Assembly (NCBI GenBank): GCA_037447655.1
Contig: JBBHKE010002882.1
Span: forward strand, 22,107-86,106
Reading direction: 5' to 3'
DNA: 64,000 nucleotides
Origin: Zygnema cylindricum
Taxonomy: Eukaryota > Streptophyta > Zygnematophyceae > Zygnematales > Zygnemataceae
Of this stretch, positions 46,635 to 58,325 are shown piece by piece. Below the pieces are notes generated by a model, which was not told the DNA's origin, did no database searches, and saw only the letters and a list, made by a program, of their open reading frames with translations. Numbering within the stretch: position 1 is the first letter of the stretch; each line of letters opens with the position of its first letter. Made by a program: the position numbers and the translations under genes.

Positions 46635-48330
46635 TTCTAGTATATAGTCAGCACCTAGTTTTTTCCGGGTGGGAATGTAACACAGTTTCAATCATAACTG
46701 ACTCGTAGATTAATAAAAAGTATTATTCGTTAGTACTTAAGTGGCAGGGACTTAAAACTCAGATAGTCCAATATTAACACAATATTTCATATTCTTTGGG
46801 AACAAAGAAGAGAAAATTAAAAAATCCAAAGTTAATTTATTCATTTCGCATAAAAATAACAAAAGAGAAAACATCCATATTCATTGACGTGTCAAATGCG
46901 ACTCAAAGTCGTTTTGTTTTCTTTTGGTAAATAACAAAATTTTATACAAAGTAACAAATCTAACCGACTGTACACGTCGTTCAAATTTTGGCGGCTCTCT
47001 AATGACAAAAAATGATAGCTCTTATCTTTAAAATTTCTGTACAATTAGTGGTGTGTCCATCGACTTGCAAATTCTACAAAGAAAGGCAAACAAACACTAT
47101 TAAGACATACTCGAACAACCGAAAAAAAAAAAAAGACAAACACATATGAAGAGAAATGAAAACGTAAAGCTTTACTGATATCAATTCAATACTTGAAAGT
47201 AAAGGAATCCAGACAAGTCATAAAGTTATGACCGAAAGAATTAGAAATCAGCAGTCAAGACCAATCTGAAAAAATTCCTTTGTCTTAGCTTACCCCTTAC
47301 CTCTAAACAATCACAGAGCATCTATTTTTTATACCCTTTAACTTCGTATCCCCGCTTTACGCTAGATGTCACCAATAACACTTCCAAATTTCCAAATTGA
47401 ATTTCCCCACTACCTTTCCTCAAACCTTTTTCTTTAAGCTCCCAATTTTCTTTGACAACTTCTTTTAACTTTCGCGTTTCATCATTTCTGTATTCCTCAC
47501 TGGGTTTCAACTATATCCCCTTAGTTTCCAGATTAATCCACATTACCATTTTTTTCTCTTCACTTTCCACACCAATTTTCCCACTGAATTGTCCCCATTA
47601 ACTTTTTCGAAATTTCCCAGTTTCTTCTCTGTGTTTGTCCACATTCAATCTTCTAAGTTCGTGTACTGACTTGGCCCACTTCTTCCCGTTGAATTTCTTC
47701 GTTTTTCCTAATGTTTCCCCACCTTTCTCACTACGCTTCATCACAATTGCTTTCCGACTTTTCCAGCTTGCAAATATCCCGTTAAACAGTATGCATTTAA
47801 CCAACGTATTTTCCATTAACCCAACTAAATTTAATTTCCCCACTTTTGTGATCCCCGATTTTCCTTTTGATTTTCGCTATTTTTCCATAGTCTTTCCACA
47901 ATTTTTTCCACTGAATTTCCCAACTTTCCCCCTTTACTTACCCTCAGATTTTTCTCTCTACCTCACATAATGTCCTTCACTTCCCCATTTAGCTCCATCA
48001 TTTTCTCCTCAAAATATTCCTATTTCCCTGTTTACGTTCCCCCAGACCAGCCTCTGCCTCATTTAATCTCTTTAAATCCCACATTCCATTACCCTATTCC
48101 GCCTCCCTGAATTTCCCCACTTTCCCAAAGAGCTTTCCCCTCAAACTCTCGCCTCATCTTATCTTCTCAACCTCCGCCTCCAATGGTCTCATTTTCCCCA
48201 CTGGCACTTCTCCCTTTGCCTGAGTTTCCCATAGTCTTTGCCAGTGCGTTTGCTTCATTTTTCCTTCTGCTTGCCACATTTTCCCCACTGAATTTCCCCA
48301 TTTTCCCCCATTTGAGTTTTCCCCCAAAAG
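46635..48330 (-). repeat. Inverted copy of the 3' UTR intron/exon repeat
   Basis: On the - strand this matches the direct repeats at 24.8-28.1 kb, including a UTR-type exon (about 46895-47073, with CGACTTTGAGTCG at about 46908). No protein-coding gene recognised. Confidence 0.6.
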
Positions 48331-49207
48331 GATACTCAAAATAGTATACAAAATGTTCTCGTCGAATGAGAACATCAGCGAACGAATGACAAAGTAACTA
48401 CGGTGCGTGAAATTTACCAGTGAGAATGTAAATGATTTGATGAGGCAATGACTCTGTCTTTAGAGAGGTACACCGAAGAGGTAGAGTCGGGAAAAATTTG
48501 AAAGGGTAACGGGTTTATACTAGTTTGATGGAATACTGGAGTCAGGAACAGGTCATAATCGTCAAGTCATACATAATCGAAAATGTGCAATTTGAGAAAA
48601 TAAGAACAAATATATCAAATTTTATCTAGAAGAAAAGATCCTGCCTTCAATTAATGTCTAGTTGAATGAGTCAGAAATTAAACAGGACCTCCTCGAACAG
48701 AATAAACAATTGACAATGTTACCCAAGCTTGAAGTTGTAAAGGTTGTCAGAATGAAAACTCTTCTACCATTTTTCTAAACGTTCTCATCTATTCATTTAG
48801 TTGTGTAACTGGTAAAAACGTCAAGAACTCTCGAATTTTCTTAAATATTTCCATTTGATGCAAAATTTACTTACAGCTCATGGCTTTGGAAATTCAATTT
48901 ATGCAGAAATATTCTAATCCAAAAGCAATTTTGAAACATCTTTTTATAGACGCTCTAAATTGCCAACAGAAAATTTACCGAGAAAATATTTTCCTTTCGG
49001 TTTTAGCTTATCTTTATGACGATTTTGACGACTTGTTTCGAATACTTCAATCAGTACCTAACTTTATGTAGATAAGATCTTAAGACAATTTAAATCATCA
49101 AAATCAAAATCAAAATTAAGCACATGAAAAAAAAATCCAAAGTATCGTCCATATTTGAAGAAAAACAATACTCAAACCAAGGTCGCATGTAAACCAAAAA
49201 ATCCATG
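48331..49207. repeat. Spacer behind LEA copy 7, inverted match to 34.5-35.85 kb
   Basis: No gene recognised. Segments such as AAGTTGTAAAGGTTGTCAG (48728 region) read on the other strand near 35100, so the region is the inverted counterpart of the spacer behind copy 5. Confidence 0.55.
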
Positions 49208-49386
49208 GCAACTTTTGTAACGAAAAACGATTCACAATCGTTTAAAATAAGTTATAAGTAACAGGATTTTGTACAAAGTAGAAAACTAGTTTCACTATAA
49301 ACATTTCTACAGTTTCTCTACTATGCCAAAATTGAATGTTGTTAACTTCTTTTGTACAATTTGATGCATCCGTCGATTCGCAAAAC
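49208..49386 (-). other. Probable 3' UTR exon of LEA copy 7
   Basis: On the - strand an acceptor TTGCAG is followed by GTTTTGCGAATCGACGG. It contains the best hairpin in the array, AAACGATT-GTG-AATCGTTT at 49225-49243 (8-bp perfect stem). Donor GTAAGTCG is at about 50347. Confidence 0.55.
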
Positions 49387-50385
49387 CTGCAAAATATGGC
49401 ACACAAAACTTATTAAACATGAATCACAGTAGAAGAAAGCAAAAGCGAGACAGCTGAAAAAATCACAAACAGAAAGATCAAGTAATGAAAAGGTAACGAT
49501 TACTGGTTTTCAACTAACATGCTAAAAGAAGAACACAATAACATTACAATCAAACATTAGAAATCTGCAATCTCAGCCATTCTGGATAAGCTCTCCGTCT
49601 ACGAATTTTCGAGCAAATCCTTAATGTCCACAAACTTCATTATACCCTTGTTTTCATATTTTCCAACTCAATATCCCCACTCAATAGCTACATTTCACCA
49701 ATAACTAAAATTGAAAATTGTAAAATTTCGCTTTCCCCCGATTGCCCCGTTCAGTTCTCGTATTCTCACACAACTTTCCCCCTCATTTTATTTCCCCGTT
49801 TCCCCGATTTCTCTCTCCAAAAACCAAAATACTTCTCCCATTTATTTTTGTCCGTTTCCCCGACGATTCACTGATTTTTCAAAAAATCCACGCTAATTTT
49901 TCCAATTACCCCACAAAAATTTCTTCACTAGCGCAATATTCCCACTATTTCCACAAACTCCCCCAGTCCCCAACAAATCTGCCTATGCCTTTCCCCCAGT
50001 GACTTCACCTTTGATTCCCCCTACCGACCTGGTTCCCGTCAATCTTCCTCACAGAGTTTCCTGAAGTTCCACGTTTACTTTCCCCCAATTCCTAATAAAA
50101 CCAACACTAAATTTCCCCAGTAAATTCCCTCTCATTCCCCAGCCAGCACGGCTTGAATCCCCCCTCAGTCTTCCATACCGATTTCCTTTATTTTCCCATT
50201 TAATTTCCCAGTCGATTATCCCATTCAATTTCCTCATTAACTCTCCTTTTTCACATTAGCTTTCCAACTTACCCCATGGATTTCTCCATTCGATTTCCCA
50301 TTTTTATTTCCCCATTTAAATTTTCCCATTTCCCCACTAAGCTTTCGACTTACCCCCGGGCCTTCCCCCCCCTTCCTCGGTCCCC

Positions 50386-51399
50386 TCAGTTGGCCATCTT
50401 GTTCCCGGTGTCGTGAGCGGCCTGCTGCGTCTTCCCAGCGGCCTGGTGGGCGGCATCCTGCGTCTGCCCGGCAGCTTCCTGGGTCTTTCCTTGGGCGTGG
50501 CCCGCGGCTTCCTGGGTCTTTCCAGTGGCATGGCTGGCAGCATCCTGGGTTTGTCCTGCCGCGTCACGAGCCTTGTCGCCAGCCTGATGAGCCGCACCCA
50601 TCACGTTGTCCTTCCCTGCAGGGAACAGTTGCAGGGAACAGTTGGGCGCAACAGAAATCAGTTTACGATTTTGCTGGGACATATGACCTGTTCAAACAAA
50701 AAAGCTGACCGACGAAAGATGATTATTAGATCTAGACTATGTCCGTTTTTCTAATCTTTCTTTAGGATGGTCCTGAGTTCTCACCTCCCTGGGCGTATCC
50801 CTTCACCTTGTCAACAATGCTCTGAATAGAAAACCCAATTCACCGAACCATAATTAGAGTGGAAACGAGAAATTGGGTTATCTAAACGAAATGAAAAAGG
50901 TCAGGAAGGGAAACAATATCCTGAGGAGGCATTATGTTCAACCGAAGCTGATTTAGATGCGAAGCAGTTTCGTTTACAATAGATGATTGGTTCAAAGAAA
51001 CTGCGTTACTTGTTTACTTTAAGAAACTAAGGTCAGAGAAAGTAGAGAATTGTTTCTAAATTTCAAAAATGAAACTGTCTTCGGACAGGACCTTAACTTG
51101 CGGTAATTGGATGCATTGCATTTTCTATAAACAACAATAAAATCTCAGGTCGTACATCAGCCAATGGGCAATTTGGAAATTATTTTCCATCGCAACTGAT
51201 ACACCGGCGTAGAATCTGAAGTTATTGAGTATCTACCGGTTTTAATACGACATATGATACTTAATGGTTCAATTTGACATTTTTCAAAACATTTCACCGA
51301 GCCATTAATGGAGTTTAAAGAAGCATATAGATAAATAGTATTCATAGGAGAAAGTCAAGAGCTGAATCGCATTATGAACCTCACCTCTTGGTTCGACAT
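50386..51399 (-). CDS. LEA-like protein, array copy 7
   Basis: Exons on the - strand are 51385-51399, 50785-50821 and 50386-50615, encoding 93 aa with one replacement, Q27H (MGAAHQ), relative to copies 1-5. Intron 1 is of the copy 3/6 class. The end of intron 2 near exon 3 contains a short duplication (GTTGCAGGGAACAGTTG) that gives two CTGCAGGGAA-like or GCAGGGAA sequences in close succession. The exon 2 acceptor is CTATTCAG, as in copy 3. A 3' UTR donor GTAAGTCG is present. It is paired head to head with pseudogene copy 8. The copy looks intact. Confidence 0.8.
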
Positions 51400-52369
51400 A
51401 GTGATACAGATAAGTAGAGTAGAAAAAAGTGAGAGAAAAAATCAGAGGATATTAAGATTTTGAAGAATAAGCGGACGACTGGACGCGAACTGCTGACTAA
51501 TAATGAGGAATGTCGGCCCACTTTATACGTTGCTTTGTCGATGTAACACGCTATTTACTGTGGAAATCCGGACTTTTAGTACTCCTCAGGATAAGTTTTT
51601 GGCGTGTCCGTAGAAGCTTCAAGGAAAGTAACACATCGTACAGCGCATTGCGCTGGTACACGTGTCGCTACATCAGAATAGTCGTTTGTCGGTGGCTAGA
51701 ACTCCCTGGCAGAATCTCAGCGCTCAGATTTCGGAACACGTGAGGGAAAGGGACGCGCGTGTTTTGAGGGAAAATTCCGTGACGCGACATCGAAAAGTTG
51801 AATTCCTGCATGACACGAGGCTTGGTAAAGTCAAAACTTCTTTATCCAGTGAGTAGAAATTAGTAGTAAGGACGCCAAGTGCCGCTCAAACAGAAACGTG
51901 AACTGACTGTTTTCTTCAGCTTAACTGAAACGTGGCGCTCGCTTCAAGTCTCTGCCTCGTCGCGGCTCGTCGCTCTCTCCCACTGACTGTTTTCTTGCGC
52001 TTACGCTAATCTCGCAAAACAGTTTGGCCACCGACAATGTCCATCGGAAATGTGCACGTACAACCGAGAAGGGCCGTATCCGATGTGACACTGTCGACGA
52101 TTATAAGCTTTTGAAAGCGCACAACTGATCCGGTGACGTGTCCTGTACTTCCGTGTACCAAACGTTTCGAAACTTTCCATAGTACGGTCCACGCTAGTTA
52201 ACGTGCCGCCTTAAGAAAAGCTTCCCGTGAACGCATAAAGTGGGACGTCACTCCATTTGCGACAGGAAACAATCGGCGCCAAATTATTATTCGCCCCCTT
52301 TTCAGTCTCTTCAGTTTTCCGCTGACCTGTTCTCTCGCTTTCGTATTATCTTCGCCACTTTGTGACGCA
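51400..52369. promoter_or_regulatory. Shared divergent promoter of LEA copies 7 and 8
   Basis: Homologous to 22751-23717 in the other orientation. CACGTG is at 51659-51664 and 51737-51742. TTTATA (TATAAA on the - strand) for copy 7 is at 51522-51527. An ACGCATAAAGTGGGACGTCA box for copy 8 is at about 52231-52250. A short local duplication of GACTGTTTTCTT...GC sequence occurs at about 51900-52005. Confidence 0.58.
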
Positions 52370-52403
52370 ATCAGTCCCTCCAAACAGTCCTCTTGTAGTA
52401 TGT

Positions 52404-52975
52404 TGAAAGATTACAATCCAAATAAAATACACTTCACAATGGTGTTCCTCCAAAAACATTCAATTTCAATATATTAAGCACAATGTAAATACAACTCCTT
52501 TTCTTCCTTCTTTTACTTCTGACCTTTCTACGCCTCCTTAACAAGCTACGCCTCCAAAAAGATAGATAACCACTAAGTCCCAACAAGTATATATATGTAC
52601 ACAACTAAAACGCGTAAGAGTCAACGCGACGAAACATACGACCGAAAAACTGCGAACCGGTTAGAACAACACGGTAAGACTAGAAAAGGTCAACGTGAAC
52701 CAACTTGAACTACGAAGTACGACTAGACTTTACGTGAACCAAAACGAACAAATAATTTCCACGTCACTTGTACGGTACAACCAGAAGTTACGTGAAACGA
52801 AACAAACAAACATTTTCTACACCACTTCAAATATCCAGCGATGAAACTACTTCGTCGCTAACTTCTACGTCATTTCAAATATCTAGCGACGAGACTACTT
52901 TCGTCGCTAGTCGTCGCTTCTTTAGCTACGAGAGAAGCTCGTCGCTAAGTAAGTGCTCAGTACAATATCCTAACA
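52404..52975 (-). repeat. 3' LTR of the full-length copia element
   Basis: A 572-bp LTR, matching the other LTR along its length but with numerous substitutions (about a dozen in the last 140 bp by eye), indicating an old insertion. The inner part carries several inverted GTCGCTAA / TTAGCGAC-type motifs (52845-52955) that can pair with each other. Confidence 0.9.
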
Positions 52976-52992
52976 TTCACCCTCTTACTGAG
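52976..52992 (-). promoter_or_regulatory. Polypurine tract of the full-length copia element
   Basis: On the - strand AGTAAGAGGGTGAA lies directly before the 3' LTR start TGTTAGG. This is the expected position and composition for the plus-strand primer of reverse transcription. Confidence 0.7.
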
Positions 52993-55900
52993 ACACTCAA
53001 AGCCCCCTCTTACTCCATGCCCACTAACTTCTTTCCCATTTCATAGACTTCCTTCAATGCTGCTTTGGTTAACATATCAGCAGCTTGTTCCTCTGTAGAA
53101 ACAAACGAAAATTCAACTTCTTTTTTTTGCAACCAAATCTCGAACAAAATGCCACTGAATTTTAATGTGTTTAGTGCGCTTAAGCAAAATAGGATTTTTA
53201 CTAAGTGCAATGGAAGACATATTATCACTTAGTATTTGCATGCATTCTTTTTCCACTCCAACCTCCGATAGGAATTCTTTAATCCACATAGCATTCTTCG
53301 CAGCACGACATGCAGCCATATATTCCGCCTCCGTTGATTAAAGTGCCAAAGTAGGTTGCAAACGGGAATTCCACGAGATAGCTCCTCCAGCAAGTAAAAA
53401 CACATATCCAGACGTAGACCTTCTTGTATCATGGTCCCCTCCATAGTCGGCATCACAATATCCATAACAACTCAAGCTCTCACCTTTCTTATAAACAATT
53501 CCAAGACCAAGTGTTCCCAGCCAAATATCTAAGGATTCTCTTCACTGCCTCCCAATGTATTTTTTTCGGATTGCTACAATACCGACTAACCATGCTCACT
53601 GCGGCACTAATATCTGGCCTAGTACCGACACTCAAATACATTAAGCTTCTGACCGCCTCCCTATACGGGGCATCAACCTCGGGACTTTTAACAAAGTTAG
53701 AAGGCTTGTCTTGAGGATCAAAGGGAGTTCCAAGTGGCTTACAATCTAAGAACCGAAATCTTTCTAGTACCTCTTTTGCATATTTGCTCTAGGCTCAACT
53801 TAATGTCTCCGTTCCTCCTCCTTTGAATCTGAATTCCCACAATGTATTGTGTATCCCCTAAATCTGTAATTCTAAAGTGCTTTCGAAATTCAATCTTTAA
53901 TTCCCCAAGTAACTCCAAGTTGTGAGAGATGGAAATGAAGTCATCGACGAATACACTAAATGTTATCATGTCCCAACCTTCTCCCCGAATATACAATCCA
54001 CAATCTGCTGTAAGTCTCTTAAATCCCAAATTTAGTAAAACCTTGTGAAGCTTATGGTTCCATGTTCTCGGTGCCTGCTTCAAACCATACAAAGCCTTCC
54101 ACAACCTCCATACCTTACCATTCTTTCTAGGAACTCCTGCTGGAATTTTCATATACACCTCCTCCTCCAATTCACCATTTTAAAAGGTCGTCTCTACATC
54201 CATCTGTTGGATGTGCATTCCTCCCGCCGCCGCCATTGCAATAATTGCGCGCAATGAATCAAACTTAACTACAAGAGCAAATGTCTCCGAATAATCAATA
54301 CCTTCCTTTTGCTGGAAGCCCTTACATACTAACCGTGCCTTATACTTAAGAATTTCTGCCGAAGCTCTCGTATTTGTCTTGTAAAAACCCACTTTCAGTC
54401 TATCGCCTTCTTACCAACCGGTAAAACTACCTCTTCAAAACACCCATTTGATTTTACATAATTAAATCCTTTGATAAACGCCGGTGTCCACTTCTCTTCC
54501 CATTCGTCCGAGTCTCTAGCCTCTTGATATGATTGAGGATTCGCCAGACGATTTTGTGTAATTGCCTTTCATAAGAGAAAAGATTTCGCCCTTCTTTCTC
54601 TAATTTCGGAAATTGCCCTTTGGTAGCTGGTTTGTTTTTTATAAAACTGTCCAGGTGAGAATCGTTCCGGTGCCTTACCTTTTTTGGATCTCTTACTTCT
54701 CCGTACGTCTTTTGCAAATTCCTTGTCCGAATCACTGTTCTCAATTTTTTCATCATCATCCTTCTCTAGGGGTGTCTCTTCTGATGTCATGTTGTCAGTG
54801 CCACTGGGTGATTCTGGGTGATTCTCTGATGACCTTGTGTCTTTGTGATTCACTGCCGCTAAGCTTAGGTGTCGAAACTCTCTTTAAAGGTTTCTCTACA
54901 TATCGCACCTTTTCCTTCGTCCCTACCTCTATCAAAACGTCGTCCTCTTCCTCCTCCTCTCCAGTGAACTTCTCATAATGACTCTCCTCCTCATAATCTT
55001 GAGCTCGTTTGGACTCATTAGCTCCTTTCACCATCCATTCTAAGTTCTCATTGAACTCCACATTTCTAGACTCTTTAACCTTTCTAGTAACTGGGTTGTA
55101 AATCCTATGCTGTATTGAGTTTTCACTATATCCCACAAAATATCCTTCCCATGACCGTGCAACAAACTTTCCCTCCCGATTTCTTTCCTCTATCTATCCC
55201 ATAGCCTCACATCCCCAATTCCTTAAGTGTTTTACCGTAGGTATTTGTCCACTCCAAAGTTCCTTCGGTGTTTTGTTGCCCAAAGCGGAATTAATTCTCC
55301 TGTTGGTAATATGGTTAGCTGCCGTGATTGCTTCTCCCCAAAGACGATGTGTGAGTTTTGTCGTATGGAGCATGGCTCGCACCATCTCTTGCAATGTCCG
55401 GTTCTTCCTCTTTGCTATTCCATTCGATTATGGGGAATAAGGAGTCGCGAACTGCTGCTTAATCCCCGTGTCTTTACAATAATCAGCGAAAGCAAGAAAT
55501 TCACCTCCGCGAACCGAGCGTACCGCCTTTACCTGCCTCCCACTTTCCCTCTCAGCCATGACCGCAAAGTCTTTAAATGTTTCAAGAGCGTCTGAGTTAG
55601 CTTTTAAAAGATATACCCATGTCTTCCTGCTGAAATCATCAACTATCACCATAATGTATTTGTTTTTTCCAATGGTTTCTAGTTGTGTGTCCCCACAAAG
55701 ATCAACATGGACTAGATCTAGAGGGGCATTTGCTTTGAACTAAAGATCTTTCACCGGATGAGGCTTTCTTTTATGCTTCCCTTTTGTACATCCAGCACAT
55801 CCAATGACCTTCTCTCCTGTTGCTACATCTAGTCCTCGAACCGCCACATGACGAATCATCTCTTTAATGTTACTCTCTGAAGTGTGACACATACGATGGT

Positions 55901-57254
55901 GCCACAACGTGAGGTACTCTTTTTTGACCTCAGCAGAATGCAGATGACTTTTTTCATCCGCCGTCCTATTTTCTGGTTTTCTCCAAATCAACCTACTTTG
56001 CATATTTTAAGTCACAATGCCTTTTGCAAATGGCCCTGTTTTACTGGTCAAAATGATTCTACCTCCTTCCAAGCATATGGCTCTTCCTCCTTTCTTTTGA
56101 AGTTGTGGGACACTTAAGAGATTAATGCACCCCCTGGATTATTGAGCACATTGTTAAAGCGTACTCTATTGATTATAGTTTTCCCTTCCCTATCTTGTGT
56201 TGGTAGATCCAACCGTACTGTTCCCAGTGTATCGATGACCATCATTGAACCATTAGCCACTATGATGGATTTTGGTATACTGAGTTTTCTAATGTCACTG
56301 AATAGTCCTGGATCTGAACACATGAGATGTGTGGCACCTGAATCTATGATCCAACTGTTTAATTTTCCCTTACTCTCCTTGCCTCATGTGTGAAATAGAA
56401 TATCTTCCTTTTCCTGTGATTCCTCGATAAGTGAAACGAAAAATTCTTGATCCTGTCCAATTGGCCCATCCCCAACAAAATCCCCTCTACCTGATGAACT
56501 AATTCCTCCACTTCCTCCGCCTCTAAATTGTCCCCTTTCGCGATTGTTTCCCTTGTTTTGATAACAACCGCAACTAGTGTGTCCCCATTTAGGACAAACG
56601 TTACACTGTTTACTTTTGTCTGGGCATTCAAAAGAGCCATGCCCAATCTCGTTACAGTTGTAACAAGTAATCTGAGAGGTATCACGTTGATATGAGCCTC
56701 TCCCTGGGCCTTGTGACCTGCCTCCTCGTCCACGATGTCCACCTCCTCTCCCTCTCGATCCCCTTAAGCCGTAAGCTCCTCCGTCATCCTCCTCTTGATA
56801 ACTCTGGTAGGATGACCCCTTGTTTTCCTCTTTCGGTGTTGCTTTCTCCTTCTCCGTACTCTTCAAGTGATTGATAGCATATGTCATTGTTGGTTTCTCT
56901 CGCCCCTTGATAACCTCCTTTGCTACCGCAAACTTGCTTGGAAGACTCCTCATAAAGACAAACAACCTTTCTTTTTATGTAGGAAAGTTATTGAGTGAGT
57001 TAAGTTGTTCTATAATGACATTAAACCTTTTTACTCCATCATCAATAGACTCATTCTCCTTCATTTTAAACCCAATATATTTTTCAAAGAGATAATTTTT
57101 ATTTGCCTCAAACCCCTTATCAAACGCATTTTGCAAAGCAGTCCAACAATCAAAAGCCCTATCATGAGTTAGAAGGTGTTCATGCATAGAACTAGCACAA
57201 CTTTATATAAGTGCGGTGGAGGTTGCCATATCTTTCCTGTCCCACTTATGTGCT

Positions 57255-57300
57255 CCGGTTGGATCCACGGAAGACTCCGGTTGGATCCACGGAAGAGTCC
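57255..57300 (-). repeat. Short tandem duplication in copia gag
   Basis: A 21-bp unit (CCGGTTGGATCCACGGAAGA with one further base) occurs twice in tandem. On the - strand it adds seven codons with the repeated TLPWIQPE/SVDPTG context. Confidence 0.6.
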
Positions 57301-57741
57301 GGTCGTGTTTCTTCCCCGATAACATGTCCCAAAGTTTTTTCGGTGTGAATGCTCCTCTAATGTATTTCTTCCAAATTGCATAGTTGGAACCCGTGAAGAC
57401 GATGGTTTTAGTAAACACTTTAAAATCATCATCTTCGCTCTCCTCCTCTTCTTCATAAAGTTTAGATTTCCCCTTCTTTTTCTTTATTTTCTTAGATTTG
57501 CGTGAGTCTCCACTTACTCCTCCATCTCCATCATCTTTTTGTGTTTTGAGAAACTCTTGAAAGCGTTCAAACGTTCCTTCGTCCATCTTCACATTTTTCT
57601 CCCCCCATTTGTCATACTCATCATATTGTGTCCCTGTAACTCCTCCTCCACTAACTCCCCCACTAACTCCTCAACTAGGTTCTGTCGAGGATTTCCCTTT
57701 CTCCGCCCTTTCTCCGCCATACCTGCAAGTGCTGCCAGTAA

Positions 57742-57756
57742 CCTGCTTCGATACCA
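57742..57756 (-). promoter_or_regulatory. Primer-binding site of the full-length copia element
   Basis: On the - strand TGGTATCGAAGCAGG begins two bases inside the 5' LTR. Plant copia elements usually start TGGTATCAGAGC, complementary to the 3' end of initiator tRNA-Met. The first seven bases match and the rest differ slightly. Confidence 0.7.
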
Positions 57757-57758
57757 AT

Positions 57759-58325
57759 TGAAATATTAAAACCCAAATAAAATACACACACAACAATAAT
57801 GTTCCACCAAAAACAATCAATATATTAAGCACAATGGAAATACAACTTCTTTTCTTCCTTCCTTTTACTTCTCACCTTTCTACACCTCCTTAACAAGCTA
57901 CCCTCCAAAGATAATACTACCACGAATTATCAACTAATATACATAGGTACACGACTAGAAACGCGTAAGAGTCAACGTAGTGAAATGAACGACCGACAAG
58001 TTGAACCGACTTGAACAACACGGTGCAACTATGAAAGTCAACCGCGAACCAACTTGAATCACACGGTACGACTTGAACTTACGTGAACCGAAACTACCAA
58101 GCAATTTCCACGTCACTTCTATAGTACTATTCAAACCTACGTGAAACGAAATGAACATTTGATTTCTACGTCACTTCAAATATCCAGCGACGAAACTTCT
58201 TCGTCGCTAACTTCTACGTCACCTTCAAATATTTAGCGACGAGACTACTTTTGTCGCTAATCGTCGCTACTTTAGCTACGAGAGTATCTCGTCGCTAAGT
58301 GAGTGCTCAGTACAATATCCTAACA
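57759..58325 (-). repeat. 5' LTR of the full-length copia element
   Basis: A 567-bp LTR bounded by the PBS on the inside and the TATGT target duplication on the outside. It shares the internal GTCGCTAA / TTAGCGAC inverted motifs (about 58190-58300) with the 3' LTR. Confidence 0.9.

Noticed and set aside
54613-54978. 121-codon + strand frame
   Set aside because: Antisense shadow of the copia integrase/RT linker on the - strand.
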